64,000 nt of DNA, taken from positions 102,501-166,500 of the forward strand of contig JAEMWC010000662.1 of NCBI GenBank assembly GCA_016490735.1. Reading direction: 5' to 3'. The position numbers and the translations under genes were made by a program. The notes below the pieces were generated by a model. The model was not told where the DNA came from, made no database searches, and worked only from the letters and a program-made list of their open reading frames with translations. How positions within the stretch are numbered: position 1 is the stretch's first letter; every line of letters starts with the position of its first letter. Positions 32,029 through 43,051 of this stretch are shown in pieces. The DNA comes from Pachyseris speciosa. Taxonomy: Eukaryota; Cnidaria; Anthozoa; Scleractinia; Pachyseridae.

Positions 32029-34025
32029 ATTTTAAGTTCCTCAAATGTTCCTTCTTTTAGGACTTGCAGTTATTAAACGTCTCACTGATTTAATTCACGC
32101 GAGGCAGTAAGTGTAGACGCAACGTTTAAAAGTTTAGTTTTCCTACAGTTAGATCGGACCATCTTCGAAGAAAGTGAAGTTTGTTTCTTTCACGTGAAGT
32201 CCCTTAGCTTGCAATGTAGCAAGTGCGCTACTTTCTCCTTAGTTTTTCGAGGTAAAGCGCTGCCGCGATTTAAAGGTAATTAATCAGCCGGTAGTCCTTA
32301 TATCGGTGACTTCCCAAGGTGAACAAAAGGCTGTTTACGTCTGATTTTGAACCATTTAGAGGCCTCGAAAGCTTCGCAGTACCATTTACAGCGTCAAACC
32401 TTTAAATAACACGCAAATTGATGCATCGGGCCCGCTGAAGTGGTATTTTTATTTATCACAGTAAATTACAATTTGATTGGCAGCTGCTAGCAACGATCTT
32501 AACAACAAGTGAATATTTGGATAGGAGAAGTACTGACATACAATGTCATACAAGAGGCTGTCAGAACATCTGCAAATAGCTCAAGCACTGCCGGAGGAAT
32601 TTGGCGTTGTGTCGATTCTACTCGGACTGGCGTCTTTATTGCACAGAGTACTGCTCATCTTACAGATAAAACCCAAACCGGCCCACACTCTGTGTATTCA
32701 CCTTTTCGAGGAAAGATTTATTACCCGTTGTTTGCTTGGTTCTTGAGGTAATTTGCTTCGACTTTTTTTAGCCCGTTTATTTTTTTATGTTTGGACTGAT
32801 TACAGTTTACTCAAGCGAGTGACATGGCGACTTTTCAATTATCCCTCGATACTGAAGTTGCCGGGCTTTTGCGTCCAATGGCATATGTTTCACAAAAGCA
32901 CTCGATCGGATAAATGTAATTAAAAATATTATATCAGGTCTCACGGATGACATTGCAACAAGTTCACGTTAAAAAAAAAAATCTGTTTGAAGCGAAATTT
33001 GTAAACAAACATACGATTTAAAAAACAATACAAGGTTGACAGAAAACCTGTGAATGACTTTGCACATGCTCTGCGTTTTCAAAATACGAGTTAAGTAGCA
33101 ACCACTTCCAGGTTGGGAGCGAGAAAGAAGAATGCGCCGTCCTGTACCCATGTACGTTGTGCTTATTCGAACTATGAAGTTCATCATTTCATTTTGCTGT
33201 TTTGCAGATTAAGTCAAAAGATGCGCTAGTATCCAATGCACGTATGGAGCCTTACATTAGCTCTTGAAATGTCTCTCTTTATTTGACTTCCATGGTTTCC
33301 TTGTGACGGATGACTTCGCACGTTTTTCCTTCCTGTATTCAATATTTCACCGACCTTGTTTTTGTAACTACAGGATTGCATGAATTACACTGAATAAACC
33401 TTGGCAGATGGCAAGCAGGTGCTTTTGATGGGCATGTTCAAAATAATGTTGTAAAACAATTTATTCTCAAGCCATAAAAAATGCAAACGAGTCTTGGTGG
33501 GAATACATCAAGAATAAGGTTTCGCATCCAAAAAAATTGAAAACTTTTTTTCTTTTGGTCAAGCCAAAATAATAATAATAAAAAACATGATGAATGTATG
33601 AAAGGTATGTTCATAAGTACGCGCAAATCGTTGGCTAAATACATGTAGCTTTTAATTAATTAATGTCCACAGTGTTGTTAGTTCTTTAAGGGATGATTAC
33701 TACAAAGAACGGGTGTTTATTCAAAACAGTTTGTTGTACTGGAAGAAATCTGGGTCTACACATAAAATATACGTCGAAAACTAAATTCCCCTTTTTTTTG
33801 ACCGGGTTTCTGCCGCCATTTTCCCCATAGAAAATGCTACATTATGTTCTGTCATCTTTCCTTTAGACATTTATTACTGAATTCTTAATACCACTTTTAA
33901 TTATTATGTCTGTTGTCATATCATGCATTTATAAAGTTCTCTTAGAAGCACGTAAGTGAGTTTTCTACGTCCTATGATTTTTTTGCCGAATCTCTGTCTG
34001 TTCATTTCCCTTTTTTACCGCAGAG

Positions 34026-34247
34026 GACAATCTCGATTATCCGTTGGAACAGACTCTCTATACAAAACAACTTCCAATCATGTTAAGCTTGCGTGAGTTT
34101 GCATGTTTTCTGGTGCTAATTGGACTAGCTGGGGTCAAAGTTAATCTTTCCGAAGCACGATATGTTGTAAAGCAATTTGTACTTAACTCAAGGCCCGTCA
34201 AAATAGCAGAATTGGAAAAAAACTGGAATAGTCACGTCATATTTCAG
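34026..34247 (+). CDS. LAMA5-like: Laminin alpha exon J: L4b segment with odd 3' border
   Basis: The acceptor is TTTACCGCAGAG. The frame reads DNLDYPLEQTLYTKQLPIML and later EARYVVKQFVLNSRPVKIAE, which resembles the corresponding LAMA5 segment. It runs phase 0 into exon K (NVMSVRLPS). The reading frame ends at CAG directly followed by TGATCG, so a standard GT donor in the right phase is missing here. The duplicate at 57694-57912 has the same border. Confidence 0.6.
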
Positions 34248-34829
34248 TGATCGCTCTTATTTAGTGTACTGATAGCGCATTGGATGTCTGAAGTAGAGAC
34301 ACCCTACGGGTGATCTTTCCGTCTTACAAAATGATGACCATGATGATGATGATGATGACAATGACGAAAATGACGAAGATGGCGATCACGATGGCGATGA
34401 CGGTGATGTTGATGGTGGTGACCCTCTCAATGACATTTTTATCTTTAGCAAATGGAAGTTGAAAATGGGTGTTCTGTTATTGGCCATGATTAAAATTTCA
34501 GACATGTTTTGAGACGTCATCCATCGTCATGGTGACAAATAAGCCAGCTGAATGCACAGAACATGTCAAGAACTGGTGTTAGAGAAAAACTATGAGTAAT
34601 TAATAATTCAGAGTGGAAAATATATATGAATGAAGAGAACTGTTCAATAAAAAACACCCAAACAGATAAAATAGACCTAACCGTCGTTTGGTTGGCTCAC
34701 AGTAAAGTGTTCTTCCAGTCATATTTTTTTGGTGCTGGACAGTTTTGGCGTTGATGAATTTTATGGATGAACATCATTTATCAAATATCTCTCTTTATTG
34801 CAACTAATGACTTATCTTTTTTTTCCCAG

Positions 34830-34984
34830 AATGTTATGTCCGTCCGATTGCCGTCCACCATCCAAGGAAAGTTTGCATTGGTAGCGAGCTACTTTCACAA
34901 TTCTGATGATGCAGGGATCCTAAGCTTGGTTGTTACAACAGGAGCTGAGACCGTTAAAGCAAAAATGAGCATTCTTTCCTGCAG
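34830..34984 (+). CDS. LAMA5-like: Laminin alpha exon K: L4b segment
   Basis: The acceptor is TTTTTTTTCCCAG and the donor TGCAG|GTAAGA (phase 2). It encodes NVMSVRLPSTIQGKFALVAS and ends KMSILSCR. The terminal SCR joins the next exon to give the conserved double-cysteine segment SCRYRFGCR. A near-identical copy lies at 58488-58642. Confidence 0.85.
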
Positions 34985-35213
34985 GTAAGATAAAACAATG
35001 AATACGTGAGGAGATAGAGCAGGGGCACCCAACGACAAGTTTCGGTAGATATCTGTTCGGCGGAGGGTAGTTCGCCTTAGGCTTTGGGCATCGATTAAAG
35101 AGTGCTCTCGGATTTTCCGTAACTGAAACGTGGCCTGAAAGATTCACAGTGGGGAAATTATAGCCCCTGCGGTTTTTGGAAAGGTCGTAATTACTGTTTT
35201 TGGCGGTCAAAAC

Positions 35214-35988
35214 AATAGAATTGAGGAGGAGGAGGGAAAACAAAAGAATTGAGGAGGAGGAGGTAGAGGGAAAACAATAGGAGGAGGAGGAGGAGGAGGG
35301 AAAACAATACGATTGAGGAGGAGGAGGAGGAGGGAAAACAAAAGAATTTCGTAGTTGTTGGAGCTTTCGTTGTCAATAAATGTATTTTTATTCAATTCAA
35401 ATCTCTGTGTATTTGGATCATTTTTCTATTCGCTGAGAAAAGGCAATAAAGTTTGTTTCTCACTCAAGAAACGTGTAATTCATATTAGTCGCGTGTTTAT
35501 ATTGATCGTTCCAAACAACATAAGCCGTCTATTGTCGTTGTTGAATGGCAGTGGTTTTAAGGATGTCCCAAGGGCTTTTTACTGCAGAGTTCGTATGCAA
35601 ATATAGGGCAGTTTGGATCACTAGTTTTGAATAATTAGTGACTAACGGAGCGGAAAGCAAGGTTGACGCTACCAACGAAAAGCGCGTTTTTATTTTGAAC
35701 ACATAATAGATTCTACATGAGCCAATCATGGTCAAAAGAGACCGGGCACGCCTAGGCGAACCTATTGTTTTTATTGTAGAAGTGCGTCGCTGATTAGTAG
35801 ACCTCGACACTTATAAGTATGGAGGAAATCCAAATTAGTATGCAGGAAGACACTTTTGCCGAGTATCTTTATTAGTATGCAGGAAATCCAAAATGTTAGA
35901 GTGTGGAAATCCAAATTAGTATGCAGGAAATCCGAGAAAATCAGAGGAAATCCCAAATCAGGCTTATCTTTTAACATAGTATACTACT
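35214..35988. mobile_element. Polinton-type terminal repeat remnant with polypurine tract
   Basis: Begins with a GAATTGAGGAGGAGG minisatellite (35214-35345) like the one inside the element at 43409-49355, then matches that element's right inverted repeat (GAGAAAAGGCAATAAAGTTT; GATCACTAGTTTTGAATAAT). The outer part diverges and ends ATAGTATACTACT. An inverted piece of the same end lies at 59349-59545. It is followed by CACTAT. Confidence 0.75.
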
Positions 35989-36032
35989 CACTATTCACCT
36001 TCACTTAGGTGAATAATTGTTAATTAATGCGC

Positions 36033-36412
36033 CGTCTTGGCGAGTGGGCAAACAAAACAGAAATTACAGTGTTTGTATGCAAAACCTTTGTCAAAAAAAA
36101 AAAAACTGTGAAGCGCCTGTTCCTCAGCAAAAACTATATTACTAATTAATGGTGCTAGGCAAAGGGTTCCACTGACAACATTGAAGGATTTACGGCCGTG
36201 CCAGAAAACGTCCTCTAGCTTTTTGAATTTTTCCATAAAAGAATTACAGACAAATGCACTTATGGAAAGAATTAAAATGCTACCAGCGAAGGTGTCCATG
36301 AAAAATTCAGTTCATGAATATTTCAGGGCTAACGTTTTACGGCAATTATTTGACATCATATGCCCATACAAACACTGTAAATTCCTTACGCTTCGCCTAC
36401 CCGCCAAGATGG
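36033..36412. mobile_element. MITE, about 380 bp
   Basis: Ends CCGTCTTGGCGAGTGGGC and the inverted CCCGCCAAGATGG match, with ACAGTGTTTGTATG mirrored inside. No gene in the interior. Sequence like 2.57-2.69 kb (GGTTGAGAAAGTG) follows at 36.5-36.6 kb. Confidence 0.65.
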
Positions 36413-36734
36413 ATTCTATTACTGGCCTATCACAATTAACAGATTCCAGTAGCGCAGTACCCAATTCGAATTCGGGGACAAGTGCACAAGCAAGACGCGA
36501 TTTGGTTGTGTTTTGTTTGTCATTGGTTGAGAAAGTGGCGCTAGTTTTATTTTGATAAGCAATCAAAGAGCGAAATAAAGCAAAACACCAAGGCAAACGA
36601 GAACTACTTTCGACACTCAACTGGAAACCGCACAACACTCAATCAGCCATTTTATTCATCATTCAATTAGTCCATGTCAGTCATTCTGTTAGTGATTCAG
36701 TCAGGCAAAGCGAGTCTGAGTCAGTCAGTCAGTA

Positions 36735-36828
36735 GACTGTGGGGTGGGAGAAATACACGCGCGCGCGAAATTGCGAGGAGACGTCCTCGCAATTTTACCC
36801 GCGCGTGTATTTCTCCCGCCCCACAATC
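36735..36828. mobile_element. Near-perfect 94-bp hairpin element
   Basis: Arms GGGGTGGGAGAAATACACGC and the inverted counterpart pair almost fully around GAGGACGTC. It is followed by a CAGT microsatellite at 36856-36905. Confidence 0.8.
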
Positions 36829-37003
36829 CATCGCCGAAATTAGAGACTACTCGCAGTCTAGTCAGTCAGTTATTCAGTCAGTCAGTCAGTCAGTCAGTCA
36901 GTCTGACTGTCAATTATTATTTGGGTAACCACCCTATTGTTGGAAAAATACAGAAATTGAATATCACGCCCCATCATCTCTACATTGTTTTTGTTTATTT
37001 AAG

Positions 37004-37121
37004 GTATCGCTTTGGCTGCCGTCAAGTCGCGATCGATGACGGCCACGACGTCTACGTCTTCATCGCAAATCCAAAAGACGTAACCACTGTCAGCATAAGC
37101 ACCAGATTTACAGTCGCTTTG
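37004..37121 (+). CDS. LAMA5-like: Laminin alpha exon L: L4b segment
   Basis: The acceptor is TTTATTTAAG and the donor TTG|GTGAGT. It completes the Arg codon from exon K and reads YRFGCRQVAIDDGHDVYVFI. The order of cysteine, QV and ID matches alpha-5 laminins. A tandem repeat of about 100 bp starts just downstream in the intron. Confidence 0.85.
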
Positions 37122-37239
37122 GTGAGTTGAATTCAATGCACGAGTCCGATGAAAACTTCCAAACGGAAGAACGGTCACTAACAGAATAAATAATGGTTCC
37201 ATAACCAGCACCACAGCAAAAAATACTGAACAGCTCAGT

Positions 37240-37850
37240 TCCATTCGAATGATTTCTTTCTCGCATTCAAACGCTTTAACCACCTTGTACAGCACAGTAA
37301 AGCAATGCTCAGTGGCTTTCATTTGAATGGTCACAATTTGTAATTAGGTTTTGATCTCTAGAGTCAGAATCACCTTGTACAGCATAACAAACAGCTCCAC
37401 AGGGAAGTACTGCTCAGTAGCTTTCATTTGAATGGTCAAACTTTAGGTTTTGATCTCAAACGTTGGAAGCACCTTGCACAGCACAATAAACAGCATCACA
37501 GGAAAGTACTGCTCAGTAGCTTTCATTTGAATGGTCAAACTTTAGGTTTTGATCTCAAACGTCGGAAGCACCTTGCACAGCATAATAAACAGCTCAGCAG
37601 GAAAGTACTGCTCAGTGGCTTTCATTTGAATGATCACACTTTAGGTTTTGATCTCAAAAGTCAACAGCACCTTGCACAGCATAATAAACAGCTCAGCAGG
37701 AAAGTACTGCTCAGTGGCTTTCATTTGAATGATCACACTTTAGGTTTTGATCTCAAAAGTCAACAGCACCTTGTACAAAATAATTAACATGTACACTGAA
37801 AAGTACCACTCATTAGAGTTCATTTGAAAGATCAAACTGAAAGATTTCGT
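37240..37850 (+). repeat. Tandem repeat of about 100 bp in laminin intron
   Basis: Five to six units containing CTTTCATTTGAATGGTCA, TTAGGTTTTGATCTC and AGTACTGCTCAGT. Later units are 99 bp and so keep a 119-residue frame open (37428-37787). This is best read as a repeat, not a gene. Confidence 0.85.
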
Positions 37851-38804
37851 CCACGAATCACTGTTGGATCCACCTTGAGGAGCATTACCTTAATGACTGA
37901 AAATCATTATGTACAGCATTATGGAAACGAGAAAATACAGCGTATAGCTGCCAACATTTTCTGAGTCAAATGCGTGAGATTTTCGTCTTCTCATGACCAG
38001 AGTTTCCGAAAATGTTCCGGCGACTTTCGACGATTTCTCGAAGACGTCCGAACGCTACAGAATACGCCCGAAGATGTTTCGATGACTTCCAAACACTTCT
38101 GAAGCTATTTGCTACTTTTCCAGCCCCTCAAATGCGAACTAAAACGCGACATTTTAGCGCGTTCTGATACAATAAGGACTCAAACTCGTCATTCAGCGCC
38201 GTTTGTTGGTACATTTACGGGAAATATTGAATTGAATTTTTAGTTGATAATGTGTTAAAGACCAAGTCATCCGGATTTCTAAGTCAGGCGTGAGAAATTG
38301 TCCTTAATGCGTGTGATCGACGTCTTTGGTCCGCAAGCGTGAGGCTCACGCATAATGCGTGAGAGTTGGCAGGTATAACAGCGCGGTAATGAAAGTATTG
38401 CTTTGCGGTCAATTATTTGAATAGTGGGATATTTTCCACAGAGGTAATAGTTAGAGTCGCAGTAATTTCGACATGGCTTATCGGCAGTATTTGTAGCATA
38501 TTTGTATTTGCTTATCTGCAGTATTTGTAGCACACACTGGCTAGTGGGGCCGAGCAAATCCATCCAACAAATAATTACGCATCCTCCCATCACGCATTCC
38601 GTCAATCGTGGCGCTGAAACTCTTCAGTCCTTACTTACCGTGTCTTCAGGACTGGCTGGATCTTTGGAAACGTGTTCCTTATTATAGGAAAATAGAACTT
38701 TTGGTAAAATTTAAGACCCAAAAAACCTTAATTATAGATAGTGCGAGTTGAATCATGGACTTAAATCTAACTAAAATGAAATTACCGGGAGAAACACGGT
38801 AGAA

Positions 38805-39088
38805 TAATGATAAAGATAATGATCATGATCATGACTTTATAAGGGTGACACAATTACTGGTAGCCCAGTAGTTTACATTGTGGCCCACAAATAATGACAG
38901 AAACAAATAATTCAAATAAACACAGCGTGACAAGAGTCCCAACTGGCCGGAGGCAAACCAGTTGACTATTCATAAGGATAATCGAAGAGTTGAACCAGGG
39001 ACTGCCCAGAACAACACCAGCTAGCGGCCAGTGCGGGATTTGAACCGCATTGAAATCCAGCGCTCTAACCGCACGGCCATCCTGCCTC
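38805..39088 (-). mobile_element. tRNA-derived SINE
   Basis: On the minus strand the head reads A box GGCCGTGCGGTTAGAGCGC, then B box GCGGTTCAAATCCCGC. The body GTCAACTGGTTTGCCTCC and GCCAGTTGGGA matches the SINE at 16415. It ends in ATGATC-rich sequence. It lies within a laminin intron (37122-40360) that has no other gene. Confidence 0.75.
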
Positions 39089-40219
39089 ACTGAAATAGCG
39101 AGAATTAACGCGAGTGTTGTAATATCGTACTCTTTCACGAGGAAGAGTCGTGGATGATGCCAATGATAGTTTGTCAAGAAAACACGGAACCAAATGATGG
39201 TTGACTGAAAGATTCCTCTGATATCGATCAAGAATTCCTTTATGTGTTATAAATGATTTATTATTCTGATTAAAACATGTTTGACAAAAGGAGCTGGTTT
39301 TAAATTTCCTCACTGGCGTTATCAAGGTTTTGGATAATCTATCTAGTTTTATGGGAGAACATTGATGGACATTAACGTCACTGATAAAGCTCCTCTTTGT
39401 TAAGGTCGTAAAAATGTATGCTCACGAAATTATCGTAAATTAAATTTGCCTTAATTTCCTGTAATAGGGAGTACTTAATCTTTTGGTTGTCTCCGGGATT
39501 AATTATTAGGTTTCGTTTCTCTTCTGACACGGCGATTTTAATCTCCACTGTGTTCAGGTGAAAGAAGTTGAATGCTTCAAGAAACTCTCTCGTGTAAACT
39601 AAACTGAGCGGTTTTTGTAAAACTTGCGTTTAATTCCTTTCGGACGCACCAGTCAACTAAATAAACTATAAAAAATATTAGCTTTCTGTCCCAAGCACGT
39701 TTTAAAGGTATATTTATAGACACAAATGAGGCTTGATCTATTCCGTTTCTGAAGCCGAAAATTTCAGTTGCGAAAAATGTTTAGGGAAAGGATTCTTTAT
39801 CTCAAAATTTCCGAATTGCTGTCGGCTTTCCAGCTGGTGTTATTTTTCAACTTTAAATGTCGTTTTTGCCCCTCTGAAACAAAAGGAAGTAAATTTTGTG
39901 CTATCTTCGAAAATTTAAGGTAACATTTCGTTGGTTTTTCATGACAATTTTTCAAACTATCTGACCTGAGACGGGTTCATCGAAACGAGTAACCTCACTT
40001 TAGAAAGTACTGGGATCGAGAGTACTACGCAAATGATTGTGGGACTCGGCGACTCCGATGCGAGGAGTTTCCGAAGCTACTCGTTCACAACGCCACACAG
40101 TAGCTTTCATGTTTCACCATTTTCATAGTTCGCGTCCTTCCATGCTAAACAATCCCGCAATCACTTGCGCGCCCACTCTTGTTCCCAGGCTACCACTCTT
40201 TTTCAAAGTGAGCTATTGG

Positions 40220-40298
40220 CAACCTCGTTCCCAGGGTCTCTCATCTTCCCGTCTCGCTCCAGGGGACGAAAAGAGGAGGCATCCTGGGAACGAGGTTG
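40220..40298. mobile_element. Hairpin MITE with 9-bp target duplication
   Basis: The ends CAACCTCGTTCCCAGG / CCTGGGAACGAGGTTG are perfect inverted repeats. The 9-bp AGCTATTGG flanks both sides (40211-40219, 40299-40307). A 9-bp duplication is typical of Mutator-like elements. It lies 60 bp upstream of laminin exon M. Confidence 0.85.
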
Positions 40299-40360
40299 AG
40301 CTATTGGCTACAACTCTTATATGTGCCCTTCAACATTTATTTGGTTCCGCCTTTCTCTAG

Positions 40361-40579
40361 GATTTCATCACTGCTATTCCGCTGTCCGATTGGGATCAGG
40401 AGCTGCTGACACCAACCGAACAGTGTGCCAGTAACGGATATTCTTGTATCCAGACGTCGTATCCAGAACCAACGGATGCCGTGAAAATCGAGATCGAAGA
40501 TCGTTCCTCAGGCGGCGATAGAGCTCCTTATTACATTATGGACCGCAGGGCGAGGCTGAAGCATCTTAAAAAGGGCGAG
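40361..40579 (+). CDS. LAMA5-like: Laminin alpha exon M: L4b segment
   Basis: This 219-bp phase 0-0 exon has acceptor CTTTCTCTAG and donor GAG|GTAGGT. It starts DFITAIPLSDWDQELLTPTE and contains the two cysteines of GYSCIQTSYP. This corresponds to the segment between the first and second inner repeats of the L4b unit. Confidence 0.8.
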
Positions 40580-40895
40580 GTAGGTTTGAAATGTGACAAA
40601 ATAGACGCTGGTAAAACTTTGTTAAGCTAACGCTAGAGAAGCTGTAATGCTGAGTAGCTTAGATTGGAGGTGGATTTTATTCACAGCTTCAAACTATAGA
40701 GCCAACTAGCCTTGTAGAACAGAACAAGCTCCACGAAACAAATGTGCCGCGTAAAAACCTCTTAAAGCAGGCTACCTCTAAAAGAAATCTCAATTCCTGA
40801 TTTGGTACAAAATGGAAAGGTGTGGCGATCTAAAACGAATGGAATTTATGCAACGGACTGTACTTATTACTAGCTTCTATTTGAACTGTCAAACT

Positions 40896-40897
40896 CT

Positions 40898-40937
<40 letters not shown>

Positions 40938-40945
40938 AATGATGA
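40896..40945 (+). repeat. GAT microsatellite
   Basis: About fifteen GAT units with one AAT interruption, within the intron between exons M and N. Shorter GAT/ATC tracts occur at 34.34 kb, 58.00 kb and 27.28 kb. Confidence 0.95.
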
Positions 40946-41225
40946 TGCGCATGTTAACATGTAATCAACTGCGAATTACAATAAAATTACAATGTTAAAT
41001 ACAAGTAAATAGATGAAGCGACAAAAGAAAAATGAATAAATAAATAAACAAACAAACAAGTAAATAAAAATCCTCTACATAAACACAGATTAAAAAGATG
41101 GATCTTGAGATACATTTTAAAACTATTTAAAGTGGTGATTCATATCACAGGATTGTCGAAGTGATGAGTGCATGGCTGGCAAACCACCCAGTATAAATTA
41201 TATTGAATTTGTCTCTTATTTTCAG

Positions 41226-41504
41226 AAAACTGTGCACGTTTCTGGCACCGCACGTTCCGGGCGCTATTACGTCATCGTGCACTTCTACCAACCGAATTAC
41301 CTGTCGTTCCTTGGAAAGGTTGTCGTCAGTGGACAGGGCGCCGCGTCAGTTCTGCTAACCTTCCGCTACTGTCCTTACGTGTCAGGCTGCAGAGCAATAG
41401 GCACCTCACAGCACAGGGAAGGAATGAGCGAATCAGTGTACATTGGACGACAGAGCAACATTCTTATCAGCATCGTGATTCCGGGAGACAAGGGTGTTTG
41501 GATT
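41226..41504 (+). CDS. LAMA5-like: Laminin alpha exon N: L4b segment
   Basis: The acceptor is ATTTTCAG and the donor ATT|GTAAGT (phase 0-0, 279 bp). It reads SGRYYVIVHFYQPNYLSFLG and later FRYCPYVSGCRAI, closely following the alpha-5 laminin pattern RYVFVIHFYQ...CPHVLGCR. It ends GVWI directly before the DYVLLVP strand of exon O. Confidence 0.9.
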
Positions 41505-41919
41505 GTAAGTGGCTTAGAAATCAGTTATTTCTATGACTTCTAAAGTAGGCTGCACCCTGTCATCATTTTCATAAAACTGATATTCAAAGGTTCTTTAGTG
41601 GGTGCCGAAAATATGCTTTCTTGTCTGTTTTGATTTTTTTTCAGTTACCTCACTCTGTGATTTTATTGGTTAGCAAAACTCGCGCCATTTTCTCAACCAA
41701 TTGTGGCACGCGGTCAGAGGTCGACAATATGCAATTGCTTCGAATTGTGTCTGGTTGATTGCGCTGTCTACGCCATTAATCAGAATAGCTGCCAAATAGC
41801 AAGCTAATACAGGCAACGGACGGTCGGTTATGGACATAATTATGCGGTCGGCAGCATTTACGAGTGACCAGACGGTTACGAAAGCAAACAACTGGATCTT
41901 TCTTTCCTTTGCATTACAG

Positions 41920-42258
41920 GATTACGTTCTACTGGTTCCGGTGTCGTCGTTTTCTCCTTCTCTCCTCGAAATTAAACCCATTGACGTAACACAAGACTTC
42001 ATTCAAGACTGTGGCCAGCACAATTTTTACCTCAAGGAATCGTCATCACAATTCTGCCTCAGCTCTTCTTTCACCATCACTTCAAGATTCAACAATGGCG
42101 CCTTAGCCTGTGACTGTGATAGACTGGGCTCTACTCAAACAAGCTGTCAATCATTTGGCGGACAATGCGCTTGCCGGCCAAACGTGATTGGTCGAGCGTG
42201 TGACAGATGTAAAAGCGGTTACAATGGGTTTCCACACTGTCGGAAAGTTGCCTCTTGA
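41920..42258 (+). CDS. LAMA5-like: Laminin alpha exon O: end of L4b plus LE, donor lost
   Basis: The acceptor is GCATTACAG. It encodes DYVLLVPVSS, the cysteine segment FIQDCGQHNFYL, then an LE module ending CDRCKSGYNGFPHCRK. The homologous exon A leaves this point through C|GTGAGT. Here the bases are CGGAAAGTTGCC and the frame runs into TGA at 42256-42258. No further LE exon was found up to 64 kb. The chain therefore either truncates here or uses a weak donor to exons beyond the window. Confidence 0.8.
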   Translation, partial: DYVLLVPVSSFSPSLLEIKPIDVTQDFIQDCGQHNFYLKESSSQFCLSSSFTITSRFNNGALACDCDRLGSTQTSCQSFGGQCACRPNVIGRACDRCKSGYNGFPHCRKVAS

Positions 42259-43051
42259 TGATTAGGAGTAATGTGAAGTTTGAGTCCCAGAAAAAGTCTA
42301 AAGTCTCATTAATTACAGACATCAACATCTACAATATCATATTTCACAAATACAAACTAGAAATGTGTGGCGCTTGGGCATACTCCGCGCACATTTCAAA
42401 CATTTCTTTGTAAAAATCACAGTTTTTGAATGGTTTTATCACATCGAGTTGAAGTCAGATTTATAAGAAACGTCTCTTAGTTTTGATATGGCGAATCTAT
42501 CTTCGATCCCGGTTGTAGGTTTTAATCAAAATTTACAATTATTCACTCTAGCTGCACTTTTATTTAAGAAATTCAGTGAAAAACACTATCTCGCAGAGTA
42601 TCCACAAGATAACTCTACAACACAGCAGAGCTCAGAAAAGACTTCTTGCATTTTCTACTCTTCTGCAAGTGTGTGCCTTGAAGTCTCTTCTTTTTCTAAG
42701 AATCAATGGCAAAACGTGTGTTTAGGAACGCTAGGGAAAACATGGCATGTTTCAGATAGAGTAGCATCGAATGTTGTCTCACAGTTAAACGCGTAGGGAA
42801 ATTATCGCAGAAGATTTATGCAATTGCTTTCGAATATTCTCGAAGTCACTTTAGTGTTTTATACAGACTATACAAACGCAGTGTTACATTTGGTAGCTTT
42901 CTCGTACGCTTAGCAAGAAACGTTATAACCGTAAGGCTTACTTACCTCAATAAAGTATTCCAATCCCCTGACTCGTTCCCAGTCGTCCCTCTTATTTTAT
43001 ATCGTTGGAAGTGGTGGTTGATGGGAAGCAGTTTCATCCTCCTCTCAACCC
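42259..43051. other. Stretch after last laminin exon without recognised gene
   Basis: A 102-residue frame (42488-42796, MANLSSIPVVGFNQNL...) shows no domain I recognise and no splice context. From about 42890 the sequence leads into the truncated Penelope-like copy. Confidence 0.4.

Larger units (their letters stand above)
30047..35213. repeat. Segmental duplication, copy 1
   Basis: This is nearly colinear with 53732-58869. It contains a MITE half, a 160-bp inverted repeat, the GPCR gene, noncoding sequence and laminin exons J and K. It ends exactly where a Polinton-derived polypurine tract begins (after GGCGGTCAAAAC). The stretch 32.1-34.0 kb has no recognisable gene; it is AT-rich noncoding sequence shared with copy 2. 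Confidence 0.9.
1050..42258 (+). other. LAMA5-like: Laminin subunit alpha-like gene (internal exons only)
   Basis: Fifteen plus-strand exons, nearly all bounded by AG and GT, join in compatible phases. Together they encode the end of an L4b-type globular unit, about six laminin-EGF (LE) modules, then a second L4b-type unit followed by LE. The best family match by eye is the LE / domain IV-type (L4b) region of alpha-3/alpha-5 laminin chains. Shared hallmarks include the PGFSW segment, the DYxLLVP strand, the CPYVSGCR and SCRYRFGCR cysteine segments, and the LE motif GxCxCxxxxxGxxCDRC. Laminins are secreted heterotrimers of basement membrane (mesoglea in cnidarians). LN, coiled-coil and LG domains lie outside the window or are absent. 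Introns are large and full of transposons. Two L4b units in one transcript would be unusual; two partly duplicated genes is the alternative. Confidence 0.85.

Noticed and set aside
32509..32751. An 80-residue frame conserved in both segmental copies (also 56176-56418)
   Set aside because: Conservation equals that of the flanking noncoding DNA; there is no domain or start context.
35191..35395. Ser/Leu/Pro-rich frames, also at 46334-46701
   Set aside because: They are complementary-strand readings of the GGA polypurine minisatellite.
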